DNA of 64,000 bases from Tillus elongatus (lineage: Eukaryota > Arthropoda > Insecta > Coleoptera > Cleridae). A model generated the notes under the pieces. That model was not told where the DNA came from. It saw nothing but the letters and a program-made list of their open reading frames with translations, and did no database searches. Positions 1 to 10,039 of this stretch are shown in pieces (the stretch's first letter is position 1; each line of letters opens with the position of its first letter). The stretch spans positions 130,564,809-130,628,808 of the forward strand of contig OZ023269.1 in the NCBI GenBank assembly GCA_964006375.1, written 5' to 3'. A program made the position numbers and the translations under genes.

Positions 1-215
1 AACCCAAGTTAAGGGTTCCAAAGCGACGAATGGTTATCAACAACGCTATCTACTCCCCTTTCCCTTTCTTATTTATTCCCCTTTTTCATCTCCTGTCCTC
101 AAGATCTATTGTTATCGAGAGATAGTAGCTCTAAATGCCACGTCTAATTTCTTATATCGGGAATTATGCTTGAGGATGAAACACATGACTTGAGTTATTG
201 GTTTTGGGTGAATTT

Positions 216-440
216 CCTTAAAAAGATTCTCTGATGAGGAGATCTCGACTTTTGAACTTTGAATAACTAGTAACACTATTGCGGTTTATGAATGAAGAAT
301 ATTGCATAAAATGTGTATTGGAATGTTCTAGATTTATGCTACTCTTCTCGTTTGTTAAAGTAACTGTAAAATCTGCCTCTAAAGACCTTACATATTACAA
401 ATAAATAACTTTAGACCATTATCTGTTATCTGCGTGTCTT
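216..440 (+). repeat. Diverged HINE-like fragment
   Basis: Positions 216-262 resemble the E5 end (AAAAGATTCTCTGATGAGG, then GATCTCGACTTTTGAA). Positions 290-420 match an internal module also seen at 30545-30690 and 47160-47300 and, reversed, near 18300-18430; all share CTCTAAAGACCTTACATATT. The (TA)n and E3 ends are missing. The preceding 215 bases show nothing recognisable. Confidence 0.55.
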
Positions 441-640
441 TACTGTAGTTTGCCAAAAGTCTTACTTGGTCTCATGGTTAGGATAACTGTTAAGATACGT
501 AAAGACATGCAACGGACAGGTAATGTGAATCTAAGGGATATAATCAATAACCTAAATACTATCATCAGATGCAGAATTTTTTTCATATCTTGTATAATAA
601 CTGATATATTAATCTTCACCGTATAAATACTCCAGCCTGT

Positions 641-790
641 ATATATGTAAATATAAAAACTGAAACTGGCCGCGAATATGGGTTCTAGGAAGCCATGTTT
701 GCGCTCATTTCAAGAAATATTTTCAAAATTCAAAAGTCACGGTTGAACCCGAAAATTCTCTAAAGAGAACGTGGAAAGAGGTGTTCGGGA
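641..790 (-). repeat. HINE-like E5 end fragment
   Basis: Reads on the minus strand as the segment between E5 and the microsatellite. On the plus strand it contains AACTGAAACTGGCCGCGAAT, GGGTTCTAGGAAGCC and GCGCTCATTTCAAG, blocks shared with more than ten other copies. It stops against SINE-A at 841. Confidence 0.7.
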
Positions 791-840
791 TGTCTTGTTT
801 TGAATGAGATACTCCGTATACAAAACTATTTAAATAACTG

Positions 841-1195
841 TGTGTGTGTTTATTTCTTTAACGTCGGTCTATTTCCGTGACTATGGCCAATCACCGACGC
901 CAGGGAGGAATTTCACTTCACTATCCTAGAAATTTTGCCGTATCCCTGCCTTTCTGTAAGGAAGGTCGGCATATTTATCGTGCCCAACATCGCATGGACA
1001 CGGGACCGACGGTTTTACGCCCCTTCCGAAGGACGGAACGTGCAGACATTCAATTTACTTAAATACAATGCCACAACCTCGGTTGATGTTAATTGTACAG
1101 TATGTACTGAAAAAGTAAAAGGCGTACCCTGGGATCGAACCCAGTACCCTTCGGTTCAGAGGCACACGTTCTTACCACTGAACCACCGAGGCTCT
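841..1195 (-). mobile_element. SINE-A copy 1
   Basis: On the minus strand this is a tRNA-like head of about 97 bp, with the Pol III B-box-like GGTTCGATCCC, followed by a body of about 250 bp ending in GACGTTAAAGAAA and a CA-rich tail. The imperfect flanks TATTTAAATAAC and TATTTAAAGAAT may be the target duplication. Apparent reading frames across it are not genes. It is non-coding and needs a LINE for movement; which LINE is unknown. Confidence 0.88.
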
Positions 1196-1199
1196 TATT

Positions 1200-1640
1200 T
1201 AAAGAATTAAATACATCATTATTATTTCAGAGTAAATGCGTTAAACAGAAACCTCTTAATTATGCTAGTTTTTAAAGCATACAGAAATGCAAACATAAAA
1301 TATTACCATAAATAATTTGACTCATCTCATATTTTGATAAAAAAAATTACAGTTTCTTTTCTTGTCGCGAGAAAGTTCTTAAAAACGCTATATTTTGTGG
1401 AAATAAGGTAGAAGTATCTAATCTACTTATTGCTGTGATACTGAACAAAGTATTAAGTATTTTAAGCGTATTATTTCGATAAAAGCTTTACCACGGAGTT
1501 CGAATTATAGCTAAAAGCTATGCATTTTTTTGTTCATATTAACCTTTAGGCATAGAAAGCTAAGAGCAAGAGAGTAGCAAGAAACATAAGTCGCTTTCAG
1601 ATTTTTTTTAGTGACGAATTAATGCTTTTAACTTTTTCAT
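1200..1640. other. No feature seen
   Basis: AT-rich sequence with no convincing reading frame or match to the other repeats in the window. Confidence 0.6.
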
Positions 1641-1645
1641 TCACG

Positions 1646-1853
1646 GTATGGTCTAGATAAGTACACTTGGAAAACCCATCACCACAACACATCTTTTTAA
1701 AGACCTGACGATCGTTTCAGTAACAAATTTATCGTCATCAGAAGATGAAAAATTCTAGTCAGGTCTTTACAAAGATGTGGTAATTTGGATTATCCAAGTG
1801 TACTTATCAGTGCTCACCAATGGTTCCAATATTCACTTAGTATGGTCTAGATA
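1646..1853 (-). mobile_element. Hairpin element copy 1 with 14-bp target duplication
   Basis: The body at 1660-1839 is a foldback. The left arm begins AGTACACTTGG and the right arm ends CCAAGTGTACTT, followed by a one-sided extension to 1839. The direct repeat GTATGGTCTAGATA flanks it at 1646-1659 and 1840-1853 and reads as a target-site duplication. Related copies lie at 51349-51606 and 55690-55935, with half copies at 26604 and 48985. There is no coding capacity. A 14-bp duplication suits target-primed reverse transcription better than a cut-and-paste MITE. Movement by a Penelope-like element is my inference from the hammerhead-like motif in the arm. Confidence 0.75.
1703..1745 (-). ncRNA. 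Hammerhead-like motif in hairpin element
   Basis: On the minus strand this reads CTGATGA (1735-1741), a weakly paired stem II, GAAA, the palindrome CGATCG and then TC. These are the elements of a hammerhead core in order, but with one extra base between CTGATGA and stem II and a poor stem II in this copy. Activity is doubtful; the ancestry is likely. Confidence 0.5.
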
Positions 1854-1971
1854 CCTTATCTCTCTGCTGATAGAACTCGCGTGTTAAAAGGATTGCTATA
1901 AAGTAAGTGACCCGTTGAAAAAGGACATTGATGTATATACAATATAATAATATAATATAAAACATCCTGTT

Positions 1972-1980
1972 GTTATAAAC

Positions 1981-2067
<87 letters not shown>

Positions 2068-2085
2068 CATATTAAAGTTTATAAC
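1972..2085. repeat. (TA)n array inside a 15-bp palindrome
   Basis: GTTATAAACTTTAAT at 1972-1986 faces its exact complement at 2071-2085. Between them is about 75 bp of TA followed by GTATATACAT. The frame coding Tyr-Ile repeats across it is an artefact. It may be a TA tract grown within a small inverted-repeat element. Confidence 0.85.
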
Positions 2086-2367
2086 ACTTTATGTCAGACA
2101 AATAAACTTTTTATCACCGAAGCAGCACAAAACATTATGGAAACTTTTCAGATTATAAAACTCCTAGCGTAGAAAACCTTATGACGAATTCTCATCAATT
2201 GAACTTTAGCCTCAAAAGGTGTACAACATGGGTAACTATTATCACCATGTTTCTTCAATTGATTGATATAAAATACAATAAGTAGGCCAAAACAAAAGAC
2301 AGCCAGATCAAGATCAATTGACAACGGTTTAATTGCATAAGTTACACAGATTATATTAAAAAAAAGT

Positions 2368-2995
2368 CTGGACGCAGCAAGTGCGTTATGGTAGTGAATT
2401 CGCATAAAAATATTTTTAATGGCAGATATGTTTTTTTAATGAAAGCAGGCATCAAACCTGGTCAAATATTTTTTACACAAAATTCTGCTAAAAGAATACA
2501 TAAAATTCAAATTATATACCTAATCTGTAATTAAAATTGAAAATAAATTAATTTGCTTGCACGAAAATCCATTAAAATCTTATTTTCGACAAATTTCGTT
2601 TAAAAATGTTCCATCAGTTGAATAAATTTTCATACAAAAATTGTCAAATCTTTAAGAAGAAGAAAATTAACTAATAGAATAGTAATAGAAATAGACTGAA
2701 TAAATTAAAAAATATTCATCTAAATACAGAACCAGATACTTTTTCTGTGGCTTCTCAGAGAAAATTCTTTTGCCTGTGGATGCTGTAAAAATTGAATCCG
2801 ATTCTAAAGAAGAAAAAAAACCTCTTCTCATGTCACAAATCTCAACGTCTATGTTAACTGTTGCACGGTTTTACCAACTAAGGGCAACAACAGCTACTAT
2901 TAAACTTAAATTTAAAGTCTTAAATGTACTTATCTTTCCTTTTCAACAGAACGTCGTTAAAAATATATTGGAATTACACAACCTGATCAGATCAA
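2368..2995 (-). mobile_element. HINE-A copy, 3' half, cut by LINE-A
   Basis: Starts at 2368 with the E3 end in reverse (GACGCAGCAAGTGCGTTATG). It continues with the A-type internal sequence also found at 16740-18130 and 46677-48672. It stops at 2995 inside CCTGATCAGATCAA, where LINE-A begins. I do not find the remainder after the LINE, so this is probably a deletion breakpoint rather than a simple insertion. Confidence 0.8.
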
Positions 2996-3955
2996 GCAAG
3001 ACTGAGATTTGGTGGAGTTGAATTGTACAAGATTTCTACTTCCCCAGTCTAATATTTTTTGGAGATCCACAGAGACAGAACACTCCATGAGTCTGCGATC
3101 CTCATCTAATTGGGGTAAAGAGACAGGCTTAGAATATTGTATATTTGAGTGAAGGGTGCTGTCGCCCGCGTAACTGTGAACTAGCTTGGATGTGCTAGAG
3201 AGGAGGTCATTGATGTGAAAAAGAAACAAAGTAGGGGCTAAAGCTGAACCTTGAGGAACTCCTGCATTAATTGGATATAGTTTAGAGGAATGACCATCCA
3301 CAACAACAGAAATGCTCCGGTTGGAGAGGGAGTTTGCTGTCCAGGTACATAGTTTTGGTGGTAGGCCATAGGCCGGTAGTTTATTAAGCAGCGCTGCGTG
3401 CCAGACCTGGTCGAAGGCCTTGGAAGTGTCTAGACCGACAATCTGGGATTCACCGTGTAGTTCCATAGACTTGTTCCAAGAATGAGTGTCAAAGGAAAGG
3501 AGGTCGGCAGTTGATCTGCGCTGACGGAATCCATACTGCATGTCGTGGATTAGACTGTGTTTTTTAAGAAATTTTAGTAATTCGGTGTTTATATACTTTT
3601 CCATCACTTTAGAGACGACTGAAAGGAGAGAAATAGGCCTGTAGTTGCTAGGAAGCGCTTTGGATCCTTTCTTGGGGACTGGTTGTACACAAGCAGTTTT
3701 CCAGTTACTAAGGAATTGTAAGATGTCTGAGGCAGACAGACGAGTCAGGACAGAAGCAAGTTCTGGTACGCATTTTTTTAGCACAATTGCTGGGATCTCG
3801 TCAAGGTCAGATACTTTTCTGGCATTAAGAGAAGAGAGCATCTTTCGTACCTTCTTACTTTTGAAAATGATATCTGTCATTTTATGCGTGACATTGGGGA
3901 TTGTTGGTGGTTGAACATTTGGAGGTTGGTTGAGAGTACAATTGCCGGCGAACAA
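2987..3955 (-). pseudogene. LINE-A reverse transcriptase core, catalytic Asp lost
   Basis: A 322-codon open frame with reverse transcriptase motifs in order. NYRPISLL is at residues 104-111, GFRQRRST at 142-149, motif A LDTSKAFD at 175-182, motif B GVPQGSALAP at 232-241 and motif C at 262-266. Motif C reads YAGDS where the copies at 6842-7099 and 41630-42414 read YADDS, so one of the paired catalytic aspartates is gone and this copy could not polymerise. An active protein would carry an N-terminal endonuclease and copy its own RNA at a nicked target. The first 10 or so residues are read-through. Confidence 0.9.
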
Positions 3956-4365
3956 CGAGGCAAAAAGTTCAGTCGTGCCCAGGGCGGTGGAAACAGTTTC
4001 ATCCCCTGAAACAAGAGGTTGGAACGTCCTCTTCCATAAATTATTCCCAACATATTTAGCAAGTGTCCAGAAGAGTTTGCTGCCGTTGGAGCTTGAGAGG
4101 ACTTTGTTTTTGATGTGATTATTAAACGAGTTTTTGCCTCAGAAAGAATGCGGACATAGCGGTTTTATGCGTTGTTAAATGCTTGACGGTTTTCTTGACT
4201 AGGATTGTGTAGAAGCGTTTTGTGAGCTTTGACCTTTTAAAGTCTGGCCTTGTCACAGGATTTAGAGAATCAGGGCTTTTGAGTGGCCGAACAGGTTTTC
4301 TGTGTACGTGGAATAAATAATTCCGTGCCAGCTTGGATGATCACGTAAAGGAAAAGTCCACTACC
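2996..4365 (-). mobile_element. LINE-A copy 1, internally deleted
   Basis: Minus-strand jockey/CR1-like LINE. From its 5' side (high coordinate) it has a scrap of 5' UTR at about 4338-4365 matching 8632-8662. It then jumps straight to the linker after the endonuclease (about 4337), so roughly 1 kb covering the endonuclease is missing relative to the copy at 5983-8742. The reverse transcriptase core follows. It ends at 2996, before the C-terminal part. Positions 4120-4330 keep the linker but are broken by frameshifts. Confidence 0.85.
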
Positions 4366-4889
4366 ACCTACCAAACCAGAGAGTGAAAACTGCAGATACT
4401 GCACTAAAGCAGCAGATGCAGTGGAAACAAGCGAATACTTGTGCGTCTGCATAGAGGGGTGATCTTAACACCCAAAAAATAGGTGAATTGGCCCCCAAAA
4501 ATCTAGTAGACCATTTGAAAAGTATCAATATTTTGGACAGCTATTAGAAAATATATTCATGCACAAAATACCCATCAAGGTCGCTGCGCTGAGAGGCCAA
4601 AGGCCTATACGACTCATTAAGAAATCTACAATCTACAATCTGCAATATTAAGAAAAGTGAGAAAAGAAGAATTGCTTGCTGAAAGATATTTAGAAGAGGA
4701 AGGCAAATTTTGTTTGACATATGCTCATACATTAAAGCTCTCTGATAACATTTTCTAAATGGCACATATTAAATATGACCAACAATATATTAAACTATAT
4801 ACAATAAAAATGGCTTAGTTCCTTCACTCTAAATTAAAAAGAAATGTGATATTGTGGAGGCAGATGCCTGATGTAAATCCATTGTCAAC
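4366..4889. other. Unassigned stretch with one short shared block
   Basis: No gene is recognised. The block 4848-4890 (GTGATATTGTGG then TGTAAATCCATTGTCAACTT) recurs at 36208-36256, so part of this is an uncharacterised repeat. Confidence 0.5.
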
Positions 4890-4904
4890 TTAGATAAATA
4901 AACA

Positions 4905-5099
4905 GCGCCCCCGTGTCCGTGCGGGAAAGTCGATTCAGACTTTCCAATTCGGACTCTGTGGACGACGGTTCGAGACTCACCGGCAGCGGATGATTTTTCA
5001 AATCACTGCTGTCGTTGAGATCGAGCTTAAGGTGGAGGGTAGGTTAGTTTAGATGAGCAAAAGCTGGCCTAATTGCCAGTAAGCATCTTGCCTTTGCCT
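4905..5099 (+). mobile_element. SINE-B with 15-bp target duplication
   Basis: A 195-bp body flanked by perfect direct repeats TTAGATAAATAAACA at 4890-4904 and 5100-5114. The head is tRNA-like, with the B-box-like GGTTCGAGACTC at 4967-4978. The tail ends in CTTGCCTTTGCCTT. Head and body differ from SINE-A and only this copy is present. The perfect duplication suggests a fairly recent insertion. Confidence 0.85.
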
Positions 5100-5114
5100 T
5101 TAGATAAATAAACA

Positions 5115-5982
5115 AATTGAGTCACCCTATTTTATTCAATGTATAACTGTCTCCTCAGGTAAACAGTATCGACTCGGAACTACCTGTTTTTATGACAAAG
5201 TCAGGTCAGTAAACTCGCCTCGCTTAGTTATTATTTTGTACAAACCTGCTTAATAGTGGGCTATTGTTAATTTGGCCAACTTGCGCGTTTAGGAAATTAC
5301 CTGTATTTTTTGTTTGTTAGTTTCTAACGTTTCCCACAAATTTAATTTAAAACCTTTTGTACCTAATTTGAGGATGTCGAAATCACTGTTAAATTGATGA
5401 TTATCATTTAATAAATCATTTTCCAATGACAACTTTTGTAAGCGATTATTTTAAAAATCATTCTGGCATATCACAGAATATCATAAATATCATATAGGAA
5501 AGAAAAACTATACTATCACTGCATCACGAGCATTTGATTTTTAAATTTGCATTTTCATTATCCCGAATGAAGTGTGAAGACAAAATAATGCCAGGTTCGG
5601 TGTTCACTTTTTCCTAATGTAGATGCTTTGACATATTTGAACGATGAGTGTCCTTTTTCTCCTAATGGTGGCGCTCTTATTTATTGTTGGTTGGCAATGT
5701 GTGGCATCGTTACAGCACACTCTGATCTCATCTATTCCATACTTTGCTCTTGTGACAGCCAAGGCCATTGTTGCCAGACTAGGTTAATGTACATATACAG
5801 ATACAGTGAATAGGGCAGCCACTATAATCGATGTTGATCGAATATCTAGAAAAGAAAGCAAATTAGTTTTGTATCAGTGTTAATTTTCGCGTTCTTAGAA
5901 ACCTTCATTTTTACCATAAAAAGCAGAACTGTTAATTACATGACATGCTTATAGAGAATGTAAATATTGATTTTTTTTAATT
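5115..5982. other. No feature seen
   Basis: AT-rich, no recognised repeat and no convincing frame. A 61-codon open stretch at 5628-5813 has no recognisable domain. Confidence 0.5.
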
Positions 5983-6290
5983 TCAACAACACATCACGAG
6001 GGCTTACAGCCTAAATACTATTGTACCGCGGTGTCGACAAGGAGGAAAAAGGCAACTTGTTAATTCTGGACTTGAAGGTTTGGAGGTTCGGAGGAGAAGG
6101 AAAAACATGCGCCGGCAAGGAATTCCACACTTTGGAAGTCCTCGGGACAAAAGAGCGGGCATAACAAGATGTTCTATGTCTGGGGACCTTGACAATAAAA
6201 GGGTGCATTCGCTCTGTTCCCCTGGTAGATCTGTTGGGGGCAGCAGGTGGAGGAACTATGGAAGAAAGCTTCTCTAAGCAGTGCCCGTGC

Positions 6291-6292
<2 letters not shown>

Positions 6293-6375
<83 letters not shown>
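6293..6375. repeat. (TA)n array within LINE-A coding sequence
   Basis: Pure TA for 83 bp, followed by a GA-rich run to about 6404. The intact sequence in copies 3 and 5 has GATATCTATAAAAGAGAG here, so the array arose in place from a short TA/GA seed. Confidence 0.9.
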
Positions 6376-6376
<1 letters not shown>

Positions 6377-6377
<1 letters not shown>

Positions 6378-7105
6378 AGAGAGAGAGAGAAAGAGAGAGA
6401 GAGAGGTCACCAACGGCACGTAGGTGGGCAAGGAATGGCAACCTTTGGGTGAGGGTAGGGTCACTGATGAGACGTATAGATCTCTTCTGAATTGAGTCCA
6501 GGATAGCGAGTGTAGAAGCGGCAGCGGCACCCCAGATGTGTGAGCAGTATTCGAAGTTTGGCCTTGCTTGTGAAGTATATAAGGTGTAGAGATTAGCTGG
6601 TGAAAAGTCTTTGCGAGCCCGGAAGTGGAAACCTAATTTTTTAGCAGCTGCTTCTGCAATTGATGTGACATGTTGGTGCCAATTGGGATTTCGATCCACA
6701 GAAATGCCAACAAGTGAAAAGGACTCATTACTTTGAATAACTTGGTTGTTAATTGTGATGAGTCTAGGGCTGGTGTATCTCTTATGAGATAAAAAGCAAG
6801 ACAGATTTGTTGGAGGTGAATTATACAAGATTTCTATTTCCTCAGTCTAATATTTTTTGGATATCCACAGAGACAGAACCCTCCATGATTTTGCGATCCT
6901 CATCTAATTGGGCTAAAGAAACAGGCTTAGAATATTGTATATTTGAGTGAAGGGTGCTGTCGTCCGCGTAACTGTGAACTGGGTTGGATGTGCTAGAGAG
7001 GAGGTCATTTATGTGGAGAAGGATCAAAGTAGGGGCTAAGGCTGAACCTTGAAGAACGCCTGCATTAATTGGATACAATTTAGAGGAATGGCCATCCACG
7101 ACAAC
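6377..7105 (-). pseudogene. LINE-A reverse transcriptase, C-terminal half
   Basis: The 5' part (7099-6842) has motif B with a Gly-Val-Leu-Gln-Gly variant and motif C intact as YADDSTLH. After a frame change, 6828-6377 carries the thumb and linker, including LVGISVDRNPNWHQHV and a FEYCSHIWGAAA block near the end. Copy 1 mutates motif C instead, so the copies decay independently. Confidence 0.85.
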
Positions 7106-7187
7106 AGTAATGCCCCATATTGCCTGTCGTGGATTAGACTGCGTTTTTTAAGAAATTTTAGTAATTCGGTGTTTATATACTTTTCCG

Positions 7188-8504
7188 TCACGAGGCAAAA
7201 AGTTCAGCCTTGCCTAGGACGATAGAAACAATTTCATCCCCTGAAACAAGAGGTGGGAACGTGCTCTTGCATAAATTATTCCCAATAGATTTAGCAAGAG
7301 TCCCGGAGTGTTTGCTGCCGTTGGAGCTTGAGAGAACTTTGTTTTTGATGTGGTTATTAAACGAATTTTTTGCCTCAGAAAGAATGCGGTCATAGCGGTT
7401 TCTTGCGTCGTTAAATGCTTGGTGGTTTTCTTGACTGGGATTGTGTAGAAGCGTTTTGTGAGCTTCGACCTTTTCAAGTCTGGCCTTGTCACAGGATTTA
7501 GAGAACCAGGGCTTTTGAGTGGCTGAAGAGGTGTTCTGTGAACGTGAAATAAATAATTTAGTGCCAGGTTGGATAGCTTCGGTGACGTTTTGTGAGATAT
7601 CGGAGTGGTCAGGATAAGAGAAGCAGACAGACGCCCATGGAAATGAGGAAAAGTAATCCCGCATTTCGTCCCAGTTCGCGGGGTTGTAGTGCCAAACGAT
7701 ACGTGGGTATGATGACTGTGTGATCTTGGGTTGCATTGCGCAGGAAGCAGTGACCAGGCCGTGGTCTAAGCGACCAAGGGGAGCGGTGACTGGTATCTTA
7801 TAGCATTCAGGTTTTGTAGTAAGAAGGAGATTCAAGAGATTTGAGTTGTGTGTTGGGATGCGACGAAAGTAAGTAGGTTGCTGAACCATATTGGCTAAAG
7901 AATTGCTGACTGCAAATGCCTCCGCTGCTCTTCCTTGTGGATCGGCTTTTGAAGATCCTAGCCATTCCTTATTATGCACATTGAAGTCCCAAGAATAGTG
8001 ACCTCGGAGGAAGGATATCCAGAAATCAGATGGTCGGTTTTTTTCAGAAAGGAGGTCAAAGAGCTGGACAAAGTTGTTGTCAGAAGATGGCCGATAAATG
8101 CAACAGATGAATTTAGTTGCAGCTCTGAGAGAGAGTTTCATCCAAAGTATCTCTTTTCTTCCAGCTTCTAAATTGGGGAGTCTGATGCAGGGTAGATTGC
8201 TACGGGCGTATGCGCACACGCCTCCATGCAATCTAAAGGAAGTAAGGAGCTCATTCCCTGGGAAGTTAAGGTGATTAGTGGATGTTTTGGCACTGATTTG
8301 GGTTTCGGTGAGGAAGAGGTGTTGGGGCCTATTAGCCTGAAGGAAATAGTGGACGGGGTTCAGATTAGAATTTAGGCCACATATATTCGAGAAGGATATG
8401 TTGAATCTTGATGCCGGCGCCCCCTGTACACCCTTCTCCCGGAGATCCGAATGGAGGGGTATTTTATCTCCGGAATCTTTTGCACCTGGAGAAGCCATCA
8501 TCAT
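7188..8504 (-). pseudogene. LINE-A apurinic-type endonuclease region
   Basis: A 438-codon open frame, the longest in the window. The endonuclease fold of non-LTR retrotransposons is visible: SNICGLNSN at residues 39-47 (metal/DNA-contact Asn40), LTETQ at 65-69 (catalytic Glu67), IYRPSSDNNF at 136-145, WDFNVHNKEWLG at 172-183 (Asp173, Asn175) and LDH at 246-248 (His248). The normal GDFN is WDFN here, and a usual LDL in the next motif reads LNL, so it is probably inactive. The role in a live element is to nick the target for primed reverse transcription. Residues from about 320 onward are the linker; the last residues fuse across the deletion at about 7190. The start at 8504 follows the 5' UTR and opens with three Met codons. 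Confidence 0.88.
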
Positions 8505-8751
8505 TTTTGTTTATAAGGGAAACCGACTCATACACCAGAACTGGAAACGTCCGTTGGGACTTCACCAGCCCTTGATGTACTTGATGTAAGGGGTGGTACC
8601 TCATCGGGCGTGAAAAAATCCTTTACTATCACGTAAAGGAAAAGTTCACTACCACCTGCTTGACTCCAATTAGTCGCCTCGTACGACAGGCAGGAGTTAC
8701 CTTGGGCGTATTCTTTTAGTTAGTCCCCGGACCGACAGGGGATGTTTTAAG

Positions 8752-8848
8752 TCAATTTTAAATAAGAAAATTCACTAATAGAAAGGTCAGGATGGTGAGA
8801 CTTTCAGAAAATTTCTTCAAACGAGCACGAATTAGAGCCCCTGCAAAG
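8752..8848 (+). repeat. HINE-B E5 end fragment
   Basis: GAAAATTCACTAATAGAAAGG at 8766 onward begins a B-type left end, with the GGATGGTGAGACTTT block typical of B copies. It is cut at about 8849 by the next LINE. Confidence 0.75.
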
Positions 8849-9653
8849 ATGGTTGCAAAACACCACAAAGGGACAAGGGAAGAAAGATTGATCCCAAATC
8901 TGACAGACGGGTAAAATGCGACCACAAATAAATAAATGTCTAGCTCACACAACTACTTAGAGGCCACGGATACTTCACATCCTACGCCAAACCTATGGGA
9001 AAGTTAGACGAGAACCAGAGCAGATGTATCTATGTGGGGAAGAGGACACGGTAGAACACTGTATTTTTGTTTGCCCAATGTTCGACGAGATGAGAAGTAC
9101 CACCCTCAACTCTAGAGGAATACATAATATCGACGACTTGGTACCAATAATATTAAAAGGCAAGAGCTCATGGAAAAAGGTCATGGAAATAGCCCGACAA
9201 GCTATAACCATAAAATAGAGACACAAGAACTGGCGAAGCGAAGAAAACAACCAAATAGATTGCCCGAACTCCTAATCGCTTAAAGCGAACGGGGGCATTT
9301 TTCGTATGCTACAGATGGGAAGAAAACAGGAGAGAAATGGTGAGCTACCCAGGACGACTAATTCCAGAAAATATAGTAGAACTGCTGGAAAACTGCAAAC
9401 AAGTTTACTAAGAACATTCTAAATGTAAAAGAGAGGGATTTGAGCAGCCGATACGAAACATAAATACCTTAGAAGAACGCATGAAGGCGACCTGAACAGC
9501 CTACCTTACAGACTTTCTTGAAGTAACGCTATAGTTCCACGAAAGCCTAATCGCTAGATAAAGAGGGGGTATGCAGTATGAGCCGGGCACTACCCGGCTA
9601 GGGGCTGGTTGAGGCGTCAAGTGTCCATGAGGATTTTCCTACTACTACTATTT
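8849..9653 (+). mobile_element. R1/I-like LINE 3' end, with frameshifts
   Basis: Fragments in shifting frames give RLIPNLT (about 8886), LTQLLRGHGYFTSYAK (8942-8989) and then, at 9024-9218, a C-terminal zinc-knuckle region: CGEEDTVEHCIFVC followed by PIILKGKSSWKKVMEIARQA. This is the usual tail of R1/I-group reverse transcriptases. A second, related C-terminal scrap follows at about 9310-9412 (RWEENRREM, LIPENIVELL). The 3' region ends with TCCTACTACTACTATT at about 9637-9652. The upstream reverse transcriptase is absent. Confidence 0.75.
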
Positions 9654-9699
9654 AGAAAACTGGTACATTGTGAGTTCAAACTCTAGAAACTGGACATCA

Positions 9700-9990
9700 C
9701 TGTCATGGTTCCAAGCACTAAGAAAAAAGAACGAAGCAGTTATAAAGAAAAACTCATAGTAAGGTGCAGAAAGTATCAGCTATGCAGACTTGATAAAACT
9801 TCAAGAGGAAAATAAACATAGAAGAAATGGCAATAACTGCAAGACAGCTAAGAAAAACAATGCAAGGGAATCTACGGGTTGTAATAGGAGACAGGCGAAC
9901 GAGGAATGCCTAGGTAAGACAATAAAAAATAAAATGGGAGGTATCCAGGTTGGTTTTAGGAAATCCACAAGTACGCTGTACTTGAACAAT
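9700..9990 (+). pseudogene. LINE ORF1 (gag-like) remnant
   Basis: With one frameshift near 9811 the plus strand gives SYADLIKLQEE and then INIEEMAITARQLRKTMQG and VVIGDRRTRNA, ending in a stop near 9912. This resembles the end of gag-like ORF1 proteins of R1-group LINEs, which bind element RNA. Positions 9940-9990 (IQVGFRKSTST) may be a reverse transcriptase scrap. The match is by eye and short. Confidence 0.45.
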
Positions 9991-10039
9991 ATTGATAAAG
10001 AAGCACTGAAAGAAAACATGATCGACCGCATCTTTTGTG

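Larger units (their letters stand above)
5983..8742 (-). mobile_element. LINE-A copy 2, most complete, with (TA)n insert
   Basis: Runs on the minus strand from a 5' UTR (8590-8742), through the endonuclease (7188-8504), linker and parts of the reverse transcriptase (6377-7130), to the C-terminus and short 3' UTR (5983-6290). The UTR contains CCTGTCGTACGAGGCGACTA, a motif I recall from arthropod LINE 5' regions. Compared with copy 1, two core blocks are missing, at about 7108 and 7190; the first removes motif A. At 6293-6375 an 83-bp (TA)n tract plus a GA-rich run replaces the GATATCTATAAAAGAGAG seen in copies 3 and 5. The 3' UTR is only about 30 bp and ends in an A-rich tail. Confidence 0.9.

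Noticed and set aside
3645..3914. Plus-strand frame opposite LINE-A reverse transcriptase
   Set aside because: Antisense shadow of the minus-strand coding region.
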